Positions 9,833 through 19,309 of a DNA stretch of 64,000 nt are shown one piece after another (positions within the stretch are counted from its first letter, which is position 1; each line of letters begins with the position of its first letter). Source of the DNA: Isosphaeraceae bacterium EP7 (GTDB lineage: Bacteria; Planctomycetota; Planctomycetia; Isosphaerales; Isosphaeraceae); NCBI GenBank assembly GCA_038400315.1, contig CP151667.1, positions 6,521,174 to 6,585,173 on the forward strand, written 5' to 3'. The translations under genes and the position numbers were made by a program. The notes beneath the pieces were generated by a model, which did no database searches, was not told the DNA's origin, and saw nothing but the letters and a program-made list of their open reading frames with translations.

Positions 9833-11452
9833 ATGTCGCCAGAGCACTCCAGGGCCGCCGCCTTCACGGCCGAAGTCGCCGCCGACATCGACGCCTTCGG
9901 GCCGAACCAGCACAGCGTGGGTGGTCCAGGCTCGGGCGGCGGGCCGCTCGACTTCCTCCGCCAGCCCAAGGGGCTCTACGCCCTCTTCTTCACCGAGATG
10001 TGGGAACGCTTCAGCTTCTACCTGATGATCGCCCTGCTCTCGCTGTACCTGACCGAATCCCTGGGGTTTGCCGACGCGCGGGCCTCCGACGTCGCCACCT
10101 GGTACCTCTCGCTCGTCTACTTCACCCCGTTCCTGGGCGGGCTCATCGCCGACCGGCTCACCGGCTACGTGAAGGCCATCTTGATCGGCGGCACCCTGAT
10201 GATGTTCGGCCACTTGGTGCTGGCCCTCGACACCAAGGAGTCGGCGTCGCACCCGTTCCTCTTCGCCGCGCTCGGCCTCCTGATCGCCGGCAACGGGATG
10301 TTCAAGCCGAACATCTCGACGATGGTGGGCAACCTCTATTCCAAGACCGACCCCAGGCGCGACCGGGGCTTCACCATCTTCTATATGGGCATCAACCTGG
10401 GTGCCTTCGTCGCCCCGCTCGCGGGGAACTTCCTGCGGACCCGGTCGGTCGACATCCTCAACACGTGGTTCGGCACCAAGCTCCCCGCCGACGCCGGTTG
10501 GCACATCGCCTTCGGATCGGCGGGCGTCGGGATGCTGCTCAGCCTGGCCACGTTCCTCGCCTTCAAGGGCCGCCTGAACGAGGGGAGGCCCGACGACGAC
10601 GGTGGCTATCCCGACACGTCGGCCCCGGTGATCGAGACGCGCGGCGACCGTCGCCTGAAGCTGGCCCAGTGGTTCAACATGGGTGCCATCGGCCTGGCCC
10701 TGACCGTGCTGCTGGCCGGGCCCTCCCTGGGCCTGCCCGTCACGGTCATCCAGTTCGGCGCGGCCTGGCTGGTGATCGAGCTGGTCACCGTCGTGATGCT
10801 GCTCACCGGCGGCGACCGGATGTCGGCCGACGCGGCCAAGCTCAAGACGATCTTCGTGATCGTGGCGCTCTTCTGGATGGCCTTCCACCAGAACTCGGTG
10901 GCGCTCACCTTCTTCGTCCGCGACTATGTGCAGAGCAGCTGGGACACCGAGACATTCCAGTCGATCAACCCCCTCTGCATCCTCCTGTTCAGCCCCCTGA
11001 TGGTCGCGCTCTGGTCGTACCTGGGGCCCCGCAAGCTCGAGCCCAGCTCCACCGGCAAGATGGCCATCGGCATGCTCATCACCGCCCTGGCCTACGGCGT
11101 GATGGTCGCCGCGGCGGGGCGGCTGGTCGGCCCGGGGGCCAAGGTAAGCGCCGGCTGGCTGGTCGGCTGCTATGCGCTCATCACCGTGGCTGAGCTGCTC
11201 GTCAGCCCCATCGGCCTGTCGCTCACGTCCAAGCTGGCGCCCGACCGTTATCGAGGGCTCTGGATGGGCTTCTGGTTCCTGGCCACGGCCGTCGGCAACA
11301 AGCTGGTGCACGTCGTCGGCGGATTCTGGGGCAAGTATCCCCCCGGCCAGCTCTTCACGGGCCTGGTCGTCTCGTCGGTCGCCGCGGCGTTGGCGCTGGT
11401 GGTCTCGCTGCAAGTGCTCAAGGCGTTCGAACCCAAGGACGGCCGGGCCTGA
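9833..11452 (+). CDS. POT/PTR-family proton-dependent oligopeptide transporter
   Basis: A 539-residue integral membrane protein that should import di- or tripeptides with protons. The family signature EMWERFSFY (ExxERFxYY type) is in TM1 near residue 57, and the second PTR2 signature GNGMFKPNIS is near residue 155. About 12-14 hydrophobic segments are visible. The soluble N-terminal tail of about 45 residues is longer than in E. coli Dtp proteins. The start ATG 9833 follows a GAGAGGACC stretch. The next gene encodes a secreted peptidase 50 bases downstream on the same strand, so peptide breakdown and uptake may be coupled (inference). Confidence 0.92.
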   Translation: MSPEHSRAAAFTAEVAADIDAFGPNQHSVGGPGSGGGPLDFLRQPKGLYALFFTEMWERFSFYLMIALLSLYLTESLGFADARASDVATWYLSLVYFTPFLGGLIADRLTGYVKAILIGGTLMMFGHLVLALDTKESASHPFLFAALGLLIAGNGMFKPNISTMVGNLYSKTDPRRDRGFTIFYMGINLGAFVAPLAGNFLRTRSVDILNTWFGTKLPADAGWHIAFGSAGVGMLLSLATFLAFKGRLNEGRPDDDGGYPDTSAPVIETRGDRRLKLAQWFNMGAIGLALTVLLAGPSLGLPVTVIQFGAAWLVIELVTVVMLLTGGDRMSADAAKLKTIFVIVALFWMAFHQNSVALTFFVRDYVQSSWDTETFQSINPLCILLFSPLMVALWSYLGPRKLEPSSTGKMAIGMLITALAYGVMVAAAGRLVGPGAKVSAGWLVGCYALITVAELLVSPIGLSLTSKLAPDRYRGLWMGFWFLATAVGNKLVHVVGGFWGKYPPGQLFTGLVVSSVAAALALVVSLQVLKAFEPKDGRA

Positions 11453-11501
11453 TCGCGGACGGGGCCAGGACGACTCACACCCACACAGGACGACCGAACC
11501 C

Positions 11502-13517
11502 ATGCGCCTGCTGATTGGCTTGCTGATGCTCACGGCCCTGGCCTCCCCCGCGCTGGCCGCCGGCCGGCCGATGACCGTCGACGACCTGCTCTCGGTGCGT
11601 GGGGTCTCCGACCCCCAGGTCTCCCCCGACGGCAAGTGGGTCGTCTACGTCGTCGGCGAGCTGGACCGCGAGGCCGACCGGACCAATAGCGACCTCTGGC
11701 TGGTCCCGGTCGAGGGGGGCCAACCGAAGCGACTGACCTGGTCGCCGGCGGCCGACTCGCACCCTCGCTGGAAGCCCGACGGCAAGGCCCTCGCCTTCAC
11801 CTCGAACCGCTCCGGCACGTCGCAGATCTGGCTGCTGAACATCGACGGCGGCGAGGCCCGCCAGCTCACCAAGCTGGACGTCGACGCCTCCGGCCCGCTC
11901 TGGTCGCCCAAGGGGAACAAGCTCGCCTTCACCGCCGAGGTCTACCCCGCGACCAGCCCCGAGGAGACCGCCAAGAAGGACGAGCACAAGCTCGAGGCGG
12001 AGAGCAAGGTCCGGATTTATGACTCCCTGATGATCCGCCACTGGATGGCCTGGGACGAGGGGAAGCGCAGCCACCTGTTCGTCGCCGACGCCGCCACCGG
12101 CGAGGCCGTCGACCTGACGCCCAACCTCAGGGTCAACACCCCGCCGGCCCCCTTCGGCGGCTCGTCCGACTACGCCTGGTCGCCCGACGGCAAGGAACTG
12201 GCCTTCACCGCCGAGCCGGCCGTCAACCTGGCCTGGTCCACCAACACCGACATCTGGACCGTCGACGCGGAAGGGGGCGAGCCCAAGAACCGGACCGAGG
12301 CCAACGAGGGCGCCGACGCCCAGCCCGCCTACTCTCCCGACAGCAAGCACCTGGCCTACGTCAGCCAGGCCCGCGCCGGCTTCGAGGCCGACCTCTGGGT
12401 GCTCACCCTGCTCGATCGCAAGACCGGCAACATCACGAAACTGGGCACCTCGCTCGACCGCCCCATCTCGTCCTACGCCTGGCGCGGGGATGCGGAAATC
12501 ATCGCCGCAATCGACGACGCCGGCCGCCCGTCGATCGTCTCGATCCCCATCGACGGCGAGCCGAAACGCCTCATCGTCGGCGGGACCAACTCCTCGGCCG
12601 TGCCGGTCCCCGGAGGCGGCCTCGTCTTCGTCCGGACCGACGCCGCCCGCCCCGCCGAGCTGTTCCGCTCCCGTGCCGACGGCACCGAGGTCGCTCGCCT
12701 GACCCATCACAATGATGAGCTGATCGCCAAGCTCGACGTCTCCCCGGCCGAGTCGTTCACCTTCAAGGGGGCCGACGGCGACGACGTCTCGGGCTGGCTC
12801 GTCCGCCCCCCGGGCTTCGACGCCTCGAAGAAATACCCGGTCCTGTTCCTCATCCACGGCGGCCCGCAGGGGGCCTGGCACGACGAGTGGCACGCTCGCT
12901 GGAATGATCAGATGTTCGCGTCGACCGGATTCGCCGTCGTCGCCATCAACCCGCGCGGCTCCACCGGCTACGGCCAGAAGTTCACCGACCAGATCAGCAA
13001 GGATTGGACCGGCCGCGTCTACGAGGACCTGATGAAGGGCCTCGACCACGCCATCCAGACTTATCCCTTCCTGGACGGCGAGAAGGTCGCGGCGGCCGGC
13101 GGCTCCTACGGCGGCTTCATGGTCAACTGGATCGCCGGCCACACCGACCGATTCAAGGCGCTCATCAGCCACGCCGGCGTCTTCGACCTGACCAGCAAGT
13201 ACGGCACCACCGAGGAGCTCTGGTTCCCCGAGTGGGAATTCGGCGGCCCCCCCTGGGACGAGCCCGCCCGCTACCGCGAGCAATCGCCCAGCACCTACGT
13301 CAAGAACTTCAAGACCCCCACCCTCGTCATCCACGGGGCCCTCGACTTCCGCGTCCACGACGCCCAGGGCCTCGGCATGTTCACCTCCCTCCAGCGCATG
13401 CAAGTCCCCAGCCGCTACGTCTGGTTCCCCGACGAGGGCCACTGGATCCTCAAGCCCCAGAACCGCATCGTCTGGTGGCGCGAGATGCTAGGCTGGATCG
13501 AGAAGTATGCGAAGTAA
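11502..13517 (+). CDS. S9 prolyl-oligopeptidase-family serine peptidase (DPP5/acyl-peptidase type)
   Basis: A 671-residue secreted peptidase. ATG 11502 is preceded by CACAGGA and starts a clear signal peptide (RLLIGLLMLTALASPALA). Residues about 30-410 form a beta-propeller with TolB/WD40-like repeats (SPDGKW, SPKGNK, SPDGKE, SPDSKH). The C-terminal alpha/beta-hydrolase has GGSYGGF with Ser535, Asp615 in GALDFRVH, and His647 in DEGHW, so the triad is complete. It likely releases dipeptides or N-terminal residues from peptides in the periplasm. It lies directly after the POT peptide transporter, which fits a peptide-scavenging role. Confidence 0.93.
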   Translation: MRLLIGLLMLTALASPALAAGRPMTVDDLLSVRGVSDPQVSPDGKWVVYVVGELDREADRTNSDLWLVPVEGGQPKRLTWSPAADSHPRWKPDGKALAFTSNRSGTSQIWLLNIDGGEARQLTKLDVDASGPLWSPKGNKLAFTAEVYPATSPEETAKKDEHKLEAESKVRIYDSLMIRHWMAWDEGKRSHLFVADAATGEAVDLTPNLRVNTPPAPFGGSSDYAWSPDGKELAFTAEPAVNLAWSTNTDIWTVDAEGGEPKNRTEANEGADAQPAYSPDSKHLAYVSQARAGFEADLWVLTLLDRKTGNITKLGTSLDRPISSYAWRGDAEIIAAIDDAGRPSIVSIPIDGEPKRLIVGGTNSSAVPVPGGGLVFVRTDAARPAELFRSRADGTEVARLTHHNDELIAKLDVSPAESFTFKGADGDDVSGWLVRPPGFDASKKYPVLFLIHGGPQGAWHDEWHARWNDQMFASTGFAVVAINPRGSTGYGQKFTDQISKDWTGRVYEDLMKGLDHAIQTYPFLDGEKVAAAGGSYGGFMVNWIAGHTDRFKALISHAGVFDLTSKYGTTEELWFPEWEFGGPPWDEPARYREQSPSTYVKNFKTPTLVIHGALDFRVHDAQGLGMFTSLQRMQVPSRYVWFPDEGHWILKPQNRIVWWREMLGWIEKYAK

Positions 13518-13587
13518 GAGGTCGCGATAGGGGATGGTCCGACGGCCTGAGAGTGACGAGTCTTCGAATGAGAAAGGAGGTCGGACC

Positions 13588-14874
13588 ATGCCATCACCGT
13601 TCCCAGGGATGGACCCCTATCTCGAAAACGAATCGCTCTGGGCCGACGTCCACAACACCTTCCTCGTCGCCTTGAAGGAACAACTCGTCCCCCAGATCGC
13701 GCCCCGATATATCGCCCTGCTCGAACGATACATCTTCGTCGAGGAATTGACGCCTCAACAACCCGCCCAGCGGTTGCGAGCCGACATCCTCATCAGCACC
13801 GGCGGGAGACACCAGCCAGGCATCGCCCTCCTCGAACCCGAAGCCACGATCCGGGTCAAGCACACGGAAGAAGAGGTCGAGCGCCTCGTCCATCTCGTCA
13901 TCAGGAGCAACGGGGGAGGCGAGGTCGTCACGATCGTGGAATTGCTCAGCATGGCGAACAATCGCGAGAACCAGTCGCAATACCGGGCCAAACGCGCGAC
14001 GATCTTCGACAGCCCGACTCATCTCGTCGAAATCGATCTCCTGAGGGGCGGCAGACCGATGCCCGACATGGATCGGCCGCAGTGCGACTATTCGGTCATG
14101 GTCAGCCGCGCGGGCCATCGGCCATCGGCCGGGTTCTGGCCGATCGGGCTGAAGGATCGGCTCCCCTCAATCCCCATCCCCCTCTCCCGCGCGACTCCCG
14201 ACGCCCACGTCGACCTCCAGGCGATCCTCGACCACGTCTATGACGCGTCGGGATATGGCGCGTTTATCTATCGAGATGAGCCCGATCCCCCACTCTCGGC
14301 CGAATACGCCGAATGGGCGCGGGCCTTCGTCCCGGCGGCCCGCAGACACGTTGACCTTGAACCGACCAACGCACCCAAGGCCCAAGCATGTCGACCTTCG
14401 CCTCATCGCCCCGCCCCATCGCCGAAGTCGCGGCCGACCTCGGCATCTCGCCCGATCACCTGGAGCCCTACGGGCGCGACAAGGCCAAGGTGCGTCTTGA
14501 AGCGTTGGACTCGCCCCCGGGGCCTCCGGGCAAGCTCATCCTCGTCTCGGCCATCACCCCCACGCCGGCCGGCGAGGGGAAGACCACCACGTCGATCGGC
14601 CTGGCCCAGGGGATGCGGGCCATCGGCCGGGGCGCCGTGCTGGCGCTGCGGCAGCCGTCGATGGGGCCGGTCTTCGGCCGCAAGGGGGGAGCCACCGGCG
14701 GCGGGGCCAGCCGGCTCACTCCCAGCGATCAGATCAACCTGCAATTCACCGGCGACTTCCACGCCATCACCGCCGCGCACAACCTGCTGGCCGCCGCCAT
14801 CGACAATCGCCTCCACTTCGGCGACACCAAGCTCGACCCGCTCTCGGTGTCGTGGAAGCGGGCCCTGGACATGA
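13588..14874 (+). CDS. DUF4058 family protein with lost stop, running into fhs
   Basis: ATG 13588 follows an excellent AAGGAGG ribosome site. The start MPSPFPGMDPYLE and the following 255 residues are a complete DUF4058 domain, a family of unknown function common in planctomycetes and cyanobacteria. It ends at about AEWARAFVPAARR. Family members normally stop here at 250-270 residues. Instead the frame stays open to 14874, 487 bases inside fhs, and the last 170 residues are low-complexity R/P/S-rich out-of-frame translation of fhs. In another frame TGA codons stand at 14352 and 14358, exactly where the domain ends, so a small indel near the 3' end, real or from sequencing, is the simplest explanation. 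Confidence 0.75.
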   Translation: MPSPFPGMDPYLENESLWADVHNTFLVALKEQLVPQIAPRYIALLERYIFVEELTPQQPAQRLRADILISTGGRHQPGIALLEPEATIRVKHTEEEVERLVHLVIRSNGGGEVVTIVELLSMANNRENQSQYRAKRATIFDSPTHLVEIDLLRGGRPMPDMDRPQCDYSVMVSRAGHRPSAGFWPIGLKDRLPSIPIPLSRATPDAHVDLQAILDHVYDASGYGAFIYRDEPDPPLSAEYAEWARAFVPAARRHVDLEPTNAPKAQACRPSPHRPAPSPKSRPTSASRPITWSPTGATRPRCVLKRWTRPRGLRASSSSSRPSPPRRPARGRPPRRSAWPRGCGPSAGAPCWRCGSRRWGRSSAARGEPPAAGPAGSLPAIRSTCNSPATSTPSPPRTTCWPPPSTIASTSATPSSTRSRCRGSGPWT

Positions 14875-16037
14875 ACGACCGCTCCCTGCGCAGGATCGTC
14901 ATCGGCCTGGGAGGCAAGTCCGGCGGCATCCCGCGCGAGAGCGGATTCGACATCACCGCCGCAAGCGAGGTCATGGCCATCCTCTGCCTGGCCAACTCGC
15001 CGGCCGATCTCAGGACGAGGCTCGACCGCATCCTCGTCGGCTTCGACACCGACGGCGGGCCGGTCCAGGCCAAGTCGATCGGCGTCACCGGCTCGATGGC
15101 GGCCATCCTCAAGGACGCGCTGCTGCCCAACCTGGTCCAGTCGCGGGAGGGGACCCCTGCGTTCGTGCACGGCGGCCCGTTCGCCAACATCGCGCACGGC
15201 TGCAACTCGGTGCTGGCCACCAGGATGGCCCTGGCGCACGGCGAATTCGCCATCACCGAGGCCGGATTCGCCTTCGACCTGGGCGCCGAGAAGTTCTTCG
15301 ACATCAAGTGCCGATCCGCCGGCCTGAACCCCGCCGCCGTCGTCATCGTCGCCACCATCCGGGCCCTCAAGATGCACGGCGGGGTCGCCCTGGACGCCCT
15401 GACGCAGGAGAACCCGGGCGCCGTCGCCCTCGGCCTTGAGAACCTCACCGCGCACCTGGACGCCGCGGCCAACTTCGGCAAGCCGGTCGTCGTCGCCATC
15501 AACAAATTCTCGACCGACACCGCCGACGAGGTCAACGTCGTCGTCCACCACTGCCACACCAGGGGCATCCCCTGCGAAGTGGCCGACGTCTTCGGCCAGG
15601 GAGGCCAGGGCGCCCTGAAACTCGCCGAGACGGTCGCCGCGGTCGCCGACGCGTCCGAGTCCCCCTTCCAGCCGCTCTACTCGCTCGACGCCACCACGGA
15701 GCAGAAGATCGAGCTCATCGCGCGGTCGATCTACGGCGCCAAGGACGTCGCCTTCTCCAACGTCGCGTCGGCCAAGATCCGCAAGGCACGCCGCCTGGGC
15801 TACGGCAAGCTCCCCGTCTGCATGGCCAAGACGCAGGACTCGCTGTCCGACAACCCCAAGCTCCGCAACCGCCCGCGCGACTTCACGCTGACGGTGCGCG
15901 ACCTCGAATTCTCGATCGGCGCCGGCTTCCTCGTCGCCCTCACCGGCGAGATCGTGCGCATGCCCGGCCTCCCCGAGCGACCCGCCGCCGAACGCATCGA
16001 CGTCGACGAGGCGGGCAACATCCTCAACCTCTCCTGA
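14388..16037 (+). CDS. fhs: Formate--tetrahydrofolate ligase
   Basis: A 549-residue cytoplasmic enzyme making 10-formyl-THF from formate, THF and ATP for one-carbon metabolism. The ATP-binding loop TPAGEGKTTT is at residues 59-68. The family blocks RQPSMGPVFGRKGGATGGG, GDFHAI and AAHNLLAA follow, and the length is normal (about 555). The start ATG 14388 has AAGG a few bases upstream. It overlaps the readthrough tail of the DUF4058 gene in a different frame. It converges with the minus-strand gene that ends at 16047, leaving only nine bases between stops and no visible terminator. Confidence 0.97.
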   Translation: MSTFASSPRPIAEVAADLGISPDHLEPYGRDKAKVRLEALDSPPGPPGKLILVSAITPTPAGEGKTTTSIGLAQGMRAIGRGAVLALRQPSMGPVFGRKGGATGGGASRLTPSDQINLQFTGDFHAITAAHNLLAAAIDNRLHFGDTKLDPLSVSWKRALDMNDRSLRRIVIGLGGKSGGIPRESGFDITAASEVMAILCLANSPADLRTRLDRILVGFDTDGGPVQAKSIGVTGSMAAILKDALLPNLVQSREGTPAFVHGGPFANIAHGCNSVLATRMALAHGEFAITEAGFAFDLGAEKFFDIKCRSAGLNPAAVVIVATIRALKMHGGVALDALTQENPGAVALGLENLTAHLDAAANFGKPVVVAINKFSTDTADEVNVVVHHCHTRGIPCEVADVFGQGGQGALKLAETVAAVADASESPFQPLYSLDATTEQKIELIARSIYGAKDVAFSNVASAKIRKARRLGYGKLPVCMAKTQDSLSDNPKLRNRPRDFTLTVRDLEFSIGAGFLVALTGEIVRMPGLPERPAAERIDVDEAGNILNLS

Positions 16038-16046
16038 GCACCCGCG

Positions 16047-17783
16047 TCAGGGCGCGGATCGGCCGATCAGGGCGATGGCCTGGCTTGCGAGGCGGAACTC
16101 TGGGTCCACCTCGCAGGCCAGGGAGGCGCAGCGGAAGAGATTCGCGATCGCGAGGAGCTGGTCGAAGTCGGCCGGCGACGCGTCGCCTTCGCCCGAGCTG
16201 AGCATCGCCAGCAGGGCGGCCCGCTGGGTCCCGGCCAGCCGCACCAGCGCCTCCAGGTCGACGCAGGCGAACGTCTGCGACTTCGGGGAATACTTCGCCC
16301 GGATCTCGGCCAGCCGAGACGTCAGACCGGGCCGATCGCCGAGGCTGATGACCGCGGCGACCGCGTCGGGCGACGTCCCCAGCGCGATCAAGGCCTCTCC
16401 GACCGCGTAGGTGAACGGCCCGGGGCTTCCCGCCACGCTCGTGGCCTTCACGCCGTCGATCGTCCGATCCTCGATCGTCCAGCGTGCCTCGCGCCGGTCC
16501 TTGTCCAGCGAGACCAGGGCCAGCAGTGTGCGTAAGGCGTTGTCCACCGCCTCGCCGACCCCGTCCCGGTTGTCCATCGACATCGTGAGCACCACCGGTG
16601 GCCGGGCCGAGGCCCCCTCGCCGGGTGCCCCCAAAAACGCCAGCACGTTGGGCCCAAGCCGGGGCAGCACCGCGCCCATCGGGTCGCGGCCCAGCAGCAG
16701 CCCACGCGCGGCCACCAGGAAGTTCCGATGCATCCAGACGTCCTCGGCGGGCTGGAAGGGGGCGATCCCCCGCAGCAATGAGGCGAGGTCGACGTGCATC
16801 GCGGCCATCGCCAGCGCACCGGCGGGAACCCGCTTGACCAGGGCCTCGACATCCCCTTCGCGGGCCACCCAGGTCTTGATCCAGGGATCGAGCTTGCCGG
16901 CATCGAGCGTCTCGCGGACGTGCAGCTTCAACCCTTCGTCGAATTCGAGCGTCGCCGCCGCGTAGCGAACGGCCGCGAGGACCCGGCTCACAAGCTGGGC
17001 ACCCGGATCGTTGGCCTGCGTCTCGGCATCGGCGGCCTGATCGGCGATCCGCTCGACGAAGCGAGGGTCGACGAACAGGCTCGCCAGCCCATGTTTCGGC
17101 AGCTCGCGCCGGATCTCGTCGACCCGGGGATCGCCCGCCAGGCCGGCCGCATCGGCACGCCGTTCGAGCAATCCGACGATGATCGCCTCCGAATTCGACC
17201 AGGCGAAGATGTCTCCCGGCAGGATCGCGTACGCATCGGACTGCTTCGATCGCCGGACCCAGTACGGCTGGCCGCCCGCGTCGCGGCGGTCGACCCCTTG
17301 GAGCTGCCCTGACTTCTGCTCGGACTCGTTGATGGCGGCGATCGTCGCGTCCAGCAGGGCGCGGTCGCGGGCCCTCAATAGCAGCAGACCTCGCACGTCG
17401 GCGGCGGGCGCCCCCGGGTCGAGCCTGAGGCAGAGGACCACCGCGTCGCCCAGCAGGTCGTCGCGCAGACGCGTGAAACTGGCCTTGAACGCCAGCTCGA
17501 TGTCGCGCCCGGCCTTGGCAAGCTGGGCACGCCCCTCGGCGTCGAGCCAGGCCCGAACCGCGGGAAGCTGGACCAGGTCGGCCACCAGCTTCGAGTCGAG
17601 AATCGCCCGGGCGTGGCCCCGCAGGTCTTCCACCACCAGGGTCGCGCCGGCATCGGCGGGCACCAGCTTCAGCAACGCATCGGCGGGCTCTTCGCCCCGC
17701 GCCAGGCCCGCCGTCAGGCCGAAGACCAGGGCCAGGATCATCGGCCCGGCCTCGCGTCGGATCGCCGCAATCCTCATGCTCAA
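16047..17783 (-). CDS. Secreted protein of unknown function, third gene of a sigma/anti-sigma operon
   Basis: A 578-residue protein with a signal peptide (PMILALVFGLTAGLARG, about residues 14-30). I do not recognise a catalytic motif. It contains repeated phrases typical of planctomycete secreted proteins that resemble DUF3352 (LVPADAGATLVVEDLRG, PADFDQLLAIANLF), with alternating alpha/beta character and no further membrane segment. It follows the anti-sigma gene after 54 bases on the same strand, so it is probably cotranscribed with the ECF sigma factor. It could be the envelope component sensed or controlled by that regulatory pair (inference). Confidence 0.7.
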   Translation of the reverse strand: MSMRIAAIRREAGPMILALVFGLTAGLARGEEPADALLKLVPADAGATLVVEDLRGHARAILDSKLVADLVQLPAVRAWLDAEGRAQLAKAGRDIELAFKASFTRLRDDLLGDAVVLCLRLDPGAPAADVRGLLLLRARDRALLDATIAAINESEQKSGQLQGVDRRDAGGQPYWVRRSKQSDAYAILPGDIFAWSNSEAIIVGLLERRADAAGLAGDPRVDEIRRELPKHGLASLFVDPRFVERIADQAADAETQANDPGAQLVSRVLAAVRYAAATLEFDEGLKLHVRETLDAGKLDPWIKTWVAREGDVEALVKRVPAGALAMAAMHVDLASLLRGIAPFQPAEDVWMHRNFLVAARGLLLGRDPMGAVLPRLGPNVLAFLGAPGEGASARPPVVLTMSMDNRDGVGEAVDNALRTLLALVSLDKDRREARWTIEDRTIDGVKATSVAGSPGPFTYAVGEALIALGTSPDAVAAVISLGDRPGLTSRLAEIRAKYSPKSQTFACVDLEALVRLAGTQRAALLAMLSSGEGDASPADFDQLLAIANLFRCASLACEVDPEFRLASQAIALIGRSAP

Positions 17784-17837
17784 CGCTCCCCTACCCGCCG
17801 CCGAAACAAAGGCCAGATCACGCCATCCGCCAGGTCC

Positions 17838-18527
17838 TCAGCCGCTCCGCCCGCCCCGACCGGCCAGCGGCTCGGCGGCGTCGGGCGGCTGCATCAGGAG
17901 GAACCCGAACGCCTTCCTCGCCGTGCCTGAGATCGGCACCAGGCCCGCGCCCACGCGGTCGGCCATCGCCCGCAGTCGGCCGGGGGCCGGGGTCGGGTCA
18001 ATCTGAACCTGCGGCATCAGGTCGGGCGTCTCGGCGGCGAGCGGCGCCGCGAGGCCGAACATCGCCCGGCCCAGCCGGCCGGCCGGCGCCGAGGTCATCC
18101 GCGCCAGCCCGAGCGTCGCCCCCGTCGCCTCCGCCAGGGCATCATCGAGCGACGAGTTCGTCGCGGCCACGACAGGAGGGACCTCCTCCACTCGCCCCGG
18201 TCGAGTCAGCGTCCAGGCCACCGCCGAAGCCGCGACGATCGAGGCGGCCAGTGCCAGCCGCACCAGGGGCCGTTCCCAGATCCGCAACCTCGGCCGATTC
18301 CAGCCCTCGACGACCCGATCGGTTAGCCCGACGGGAACGTCCGGACGCGACGCCCAGAGCGTGATCGCCCGCTCGAGCGTCCGCATCCGTTCGTGCCGGG
18401 GTCGGCACTCGGCGCATGCCTCGGCGTGCGCCTCCAGGTCGGGCGACGGGGCCGCCACGGCCTCCCCATCCCCGCGCAGGGCGTCGAGCCGCCGGGCCCA
18501 CCGCTGTTCGAAGTCGTGACAGGTCAT
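17838..18527 (-). CDS. Zinc-finger anti-sigma factor, membrane anchored
   Basis: A 229-residue protein with an N-terminal zinc-binding anti-sigma domain: His34-x3-Cys38-x2-Cys41 (HAEACAEC), the zf-HC2 pattern. A single membrane helix (LVRLALAASIVAASAVAW, about residues 88-107) is followed by a 120-residue exported part of no known family. It starts 27 bases after the ECF sigma stop and should hold that sigma factor inactive at the membrane. Upstream in-frame codons exist but the M-T-C-H-D-F start is typical. Confidence 0.85.
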   Translation of the reverse strand: MTCHDFEQRWARRLDALRGDGEAVAAPSPDLEAHAEACAECRPRHERMRTLERAITLWASRPDVPVGLTDRVVEGWNRPRLRIWERPLVRLALAASIVAASAVAWTLTRPGRVEEVPPVVAATNSSLDDALAEATGATLGLARMTSAPAGRLGRAMFGLAAPLAAETPDLMPQVQIDPTPAPGRLRAMADRVGAGLVPISGTARKAFGFLLMQPPDAAEPLAGRGGRSG

Positions 18528-18554
18528 GAACGTCTCCCGCCGACCATCCGGGGC

Positions 18555-19091
18555 TCACGAGCAATGCACGCCGCGGCGCCCGAGATCCTCGGCCAGCTCG
18601 GAACGCGCCCGGTGCAGCCAGGTCTTGATCGTACCGACGGGCCGGCCCACCGCCCTCGCGATTTCATCATAGGGAAGGCCTTGTTCATGATAGAGGGCGA
18701 AGACCGTCCGGTACTCGGGACGCAGCCTGCCGAGCGCCCTGGCCAGCTCGCCGGCCAGGTCCTCGGGGTCGGACAGCCCCGGCCGGTGGTCGACCGGGTC
18801 GTCCAGCACCTCGACCGAGGGTTGCGCGCGACCCCTGCGGGCGAGCGCGGTCCGGCAGCGGTTGGCGGCGATGCCCAGCAGCCAGGGGCGCAGGGAACGC
18901 TCCCCGTCAAAGCCCGGCAGACCCCGCAGGGCGCGCACGAACGACTCCTGGGCCACGTCCTCGGCATCCTGCCTGTGATGCAGCATCCGGAAGCAGAGGC
19001 CGAAGATCAGGCCGCCGAATCGCTCGATCAGCACGCGAGGGGCGTGCGGATCGCCGCTGCGCAGCGCCTCGACCAGAGCCCGGTCATCCAT
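18555..19091 (-). CDS. ECF-subfamily RNA polymerase sigma factor
   Basis: A 178-residue sigma-70 family ECF protein. Region 2 includes the DAEDVAQESFVRALRGL block that contacts core polymerase and the -10 element. Region 4 has LRPEYRTVFALY and the helix-turn-helix EIARAVGRPVGTIKTWLHRAR for the -35 element. Linker and length are normal. It heads an operon with its likely anti-sigma factor and a secreted protein, so it probably answers an envelope signal. Its target promoter motif cannot be read from this window. Confidence 0.93.
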   Translation of the reverse strand: MDDRALVEALRSGDPHAPRVLIERFGGLIFGLCFRMLHHRQDAEDVAQESFVRALRGLPGFDGERSLRPWLLGIAANRCRTALARRGRAQPSVEVLDDPVDHRPGLSDPEDLAGELARALGRLRPEYRTVFALYHEQGLPYDEIARAVGRPVGTIKTWLHRARSELAEDLGRRGVHCS

Positions 19092-19309
19092 CAGCCTGGC
19101 CCGTCCCTGCCGTCAACAACGCGGGCCGCCGACCACTCTCGGGGTCGATTCAGACGGAGTTACCCCGCCAACGGGGTCCGCGTTTCATCCATTCGGCGGA
19201 CGTCGACGGAAATTTTCCCGGTCCCCTCCCTTTGATCCTATTCAGACGCCGAGTGCGCCATCCGCAAAACCAGAGGAACGTCGACGCCCAGGCCAGTCGA
19301 CCTCGGCCA

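Noticed and set aside
8258-11635. Open minus-strand frame of 1,125 codons
   Set aside because: It lies opposite the hydrolase and POT transporter genes, both with clear motifs, and is low-complexity.
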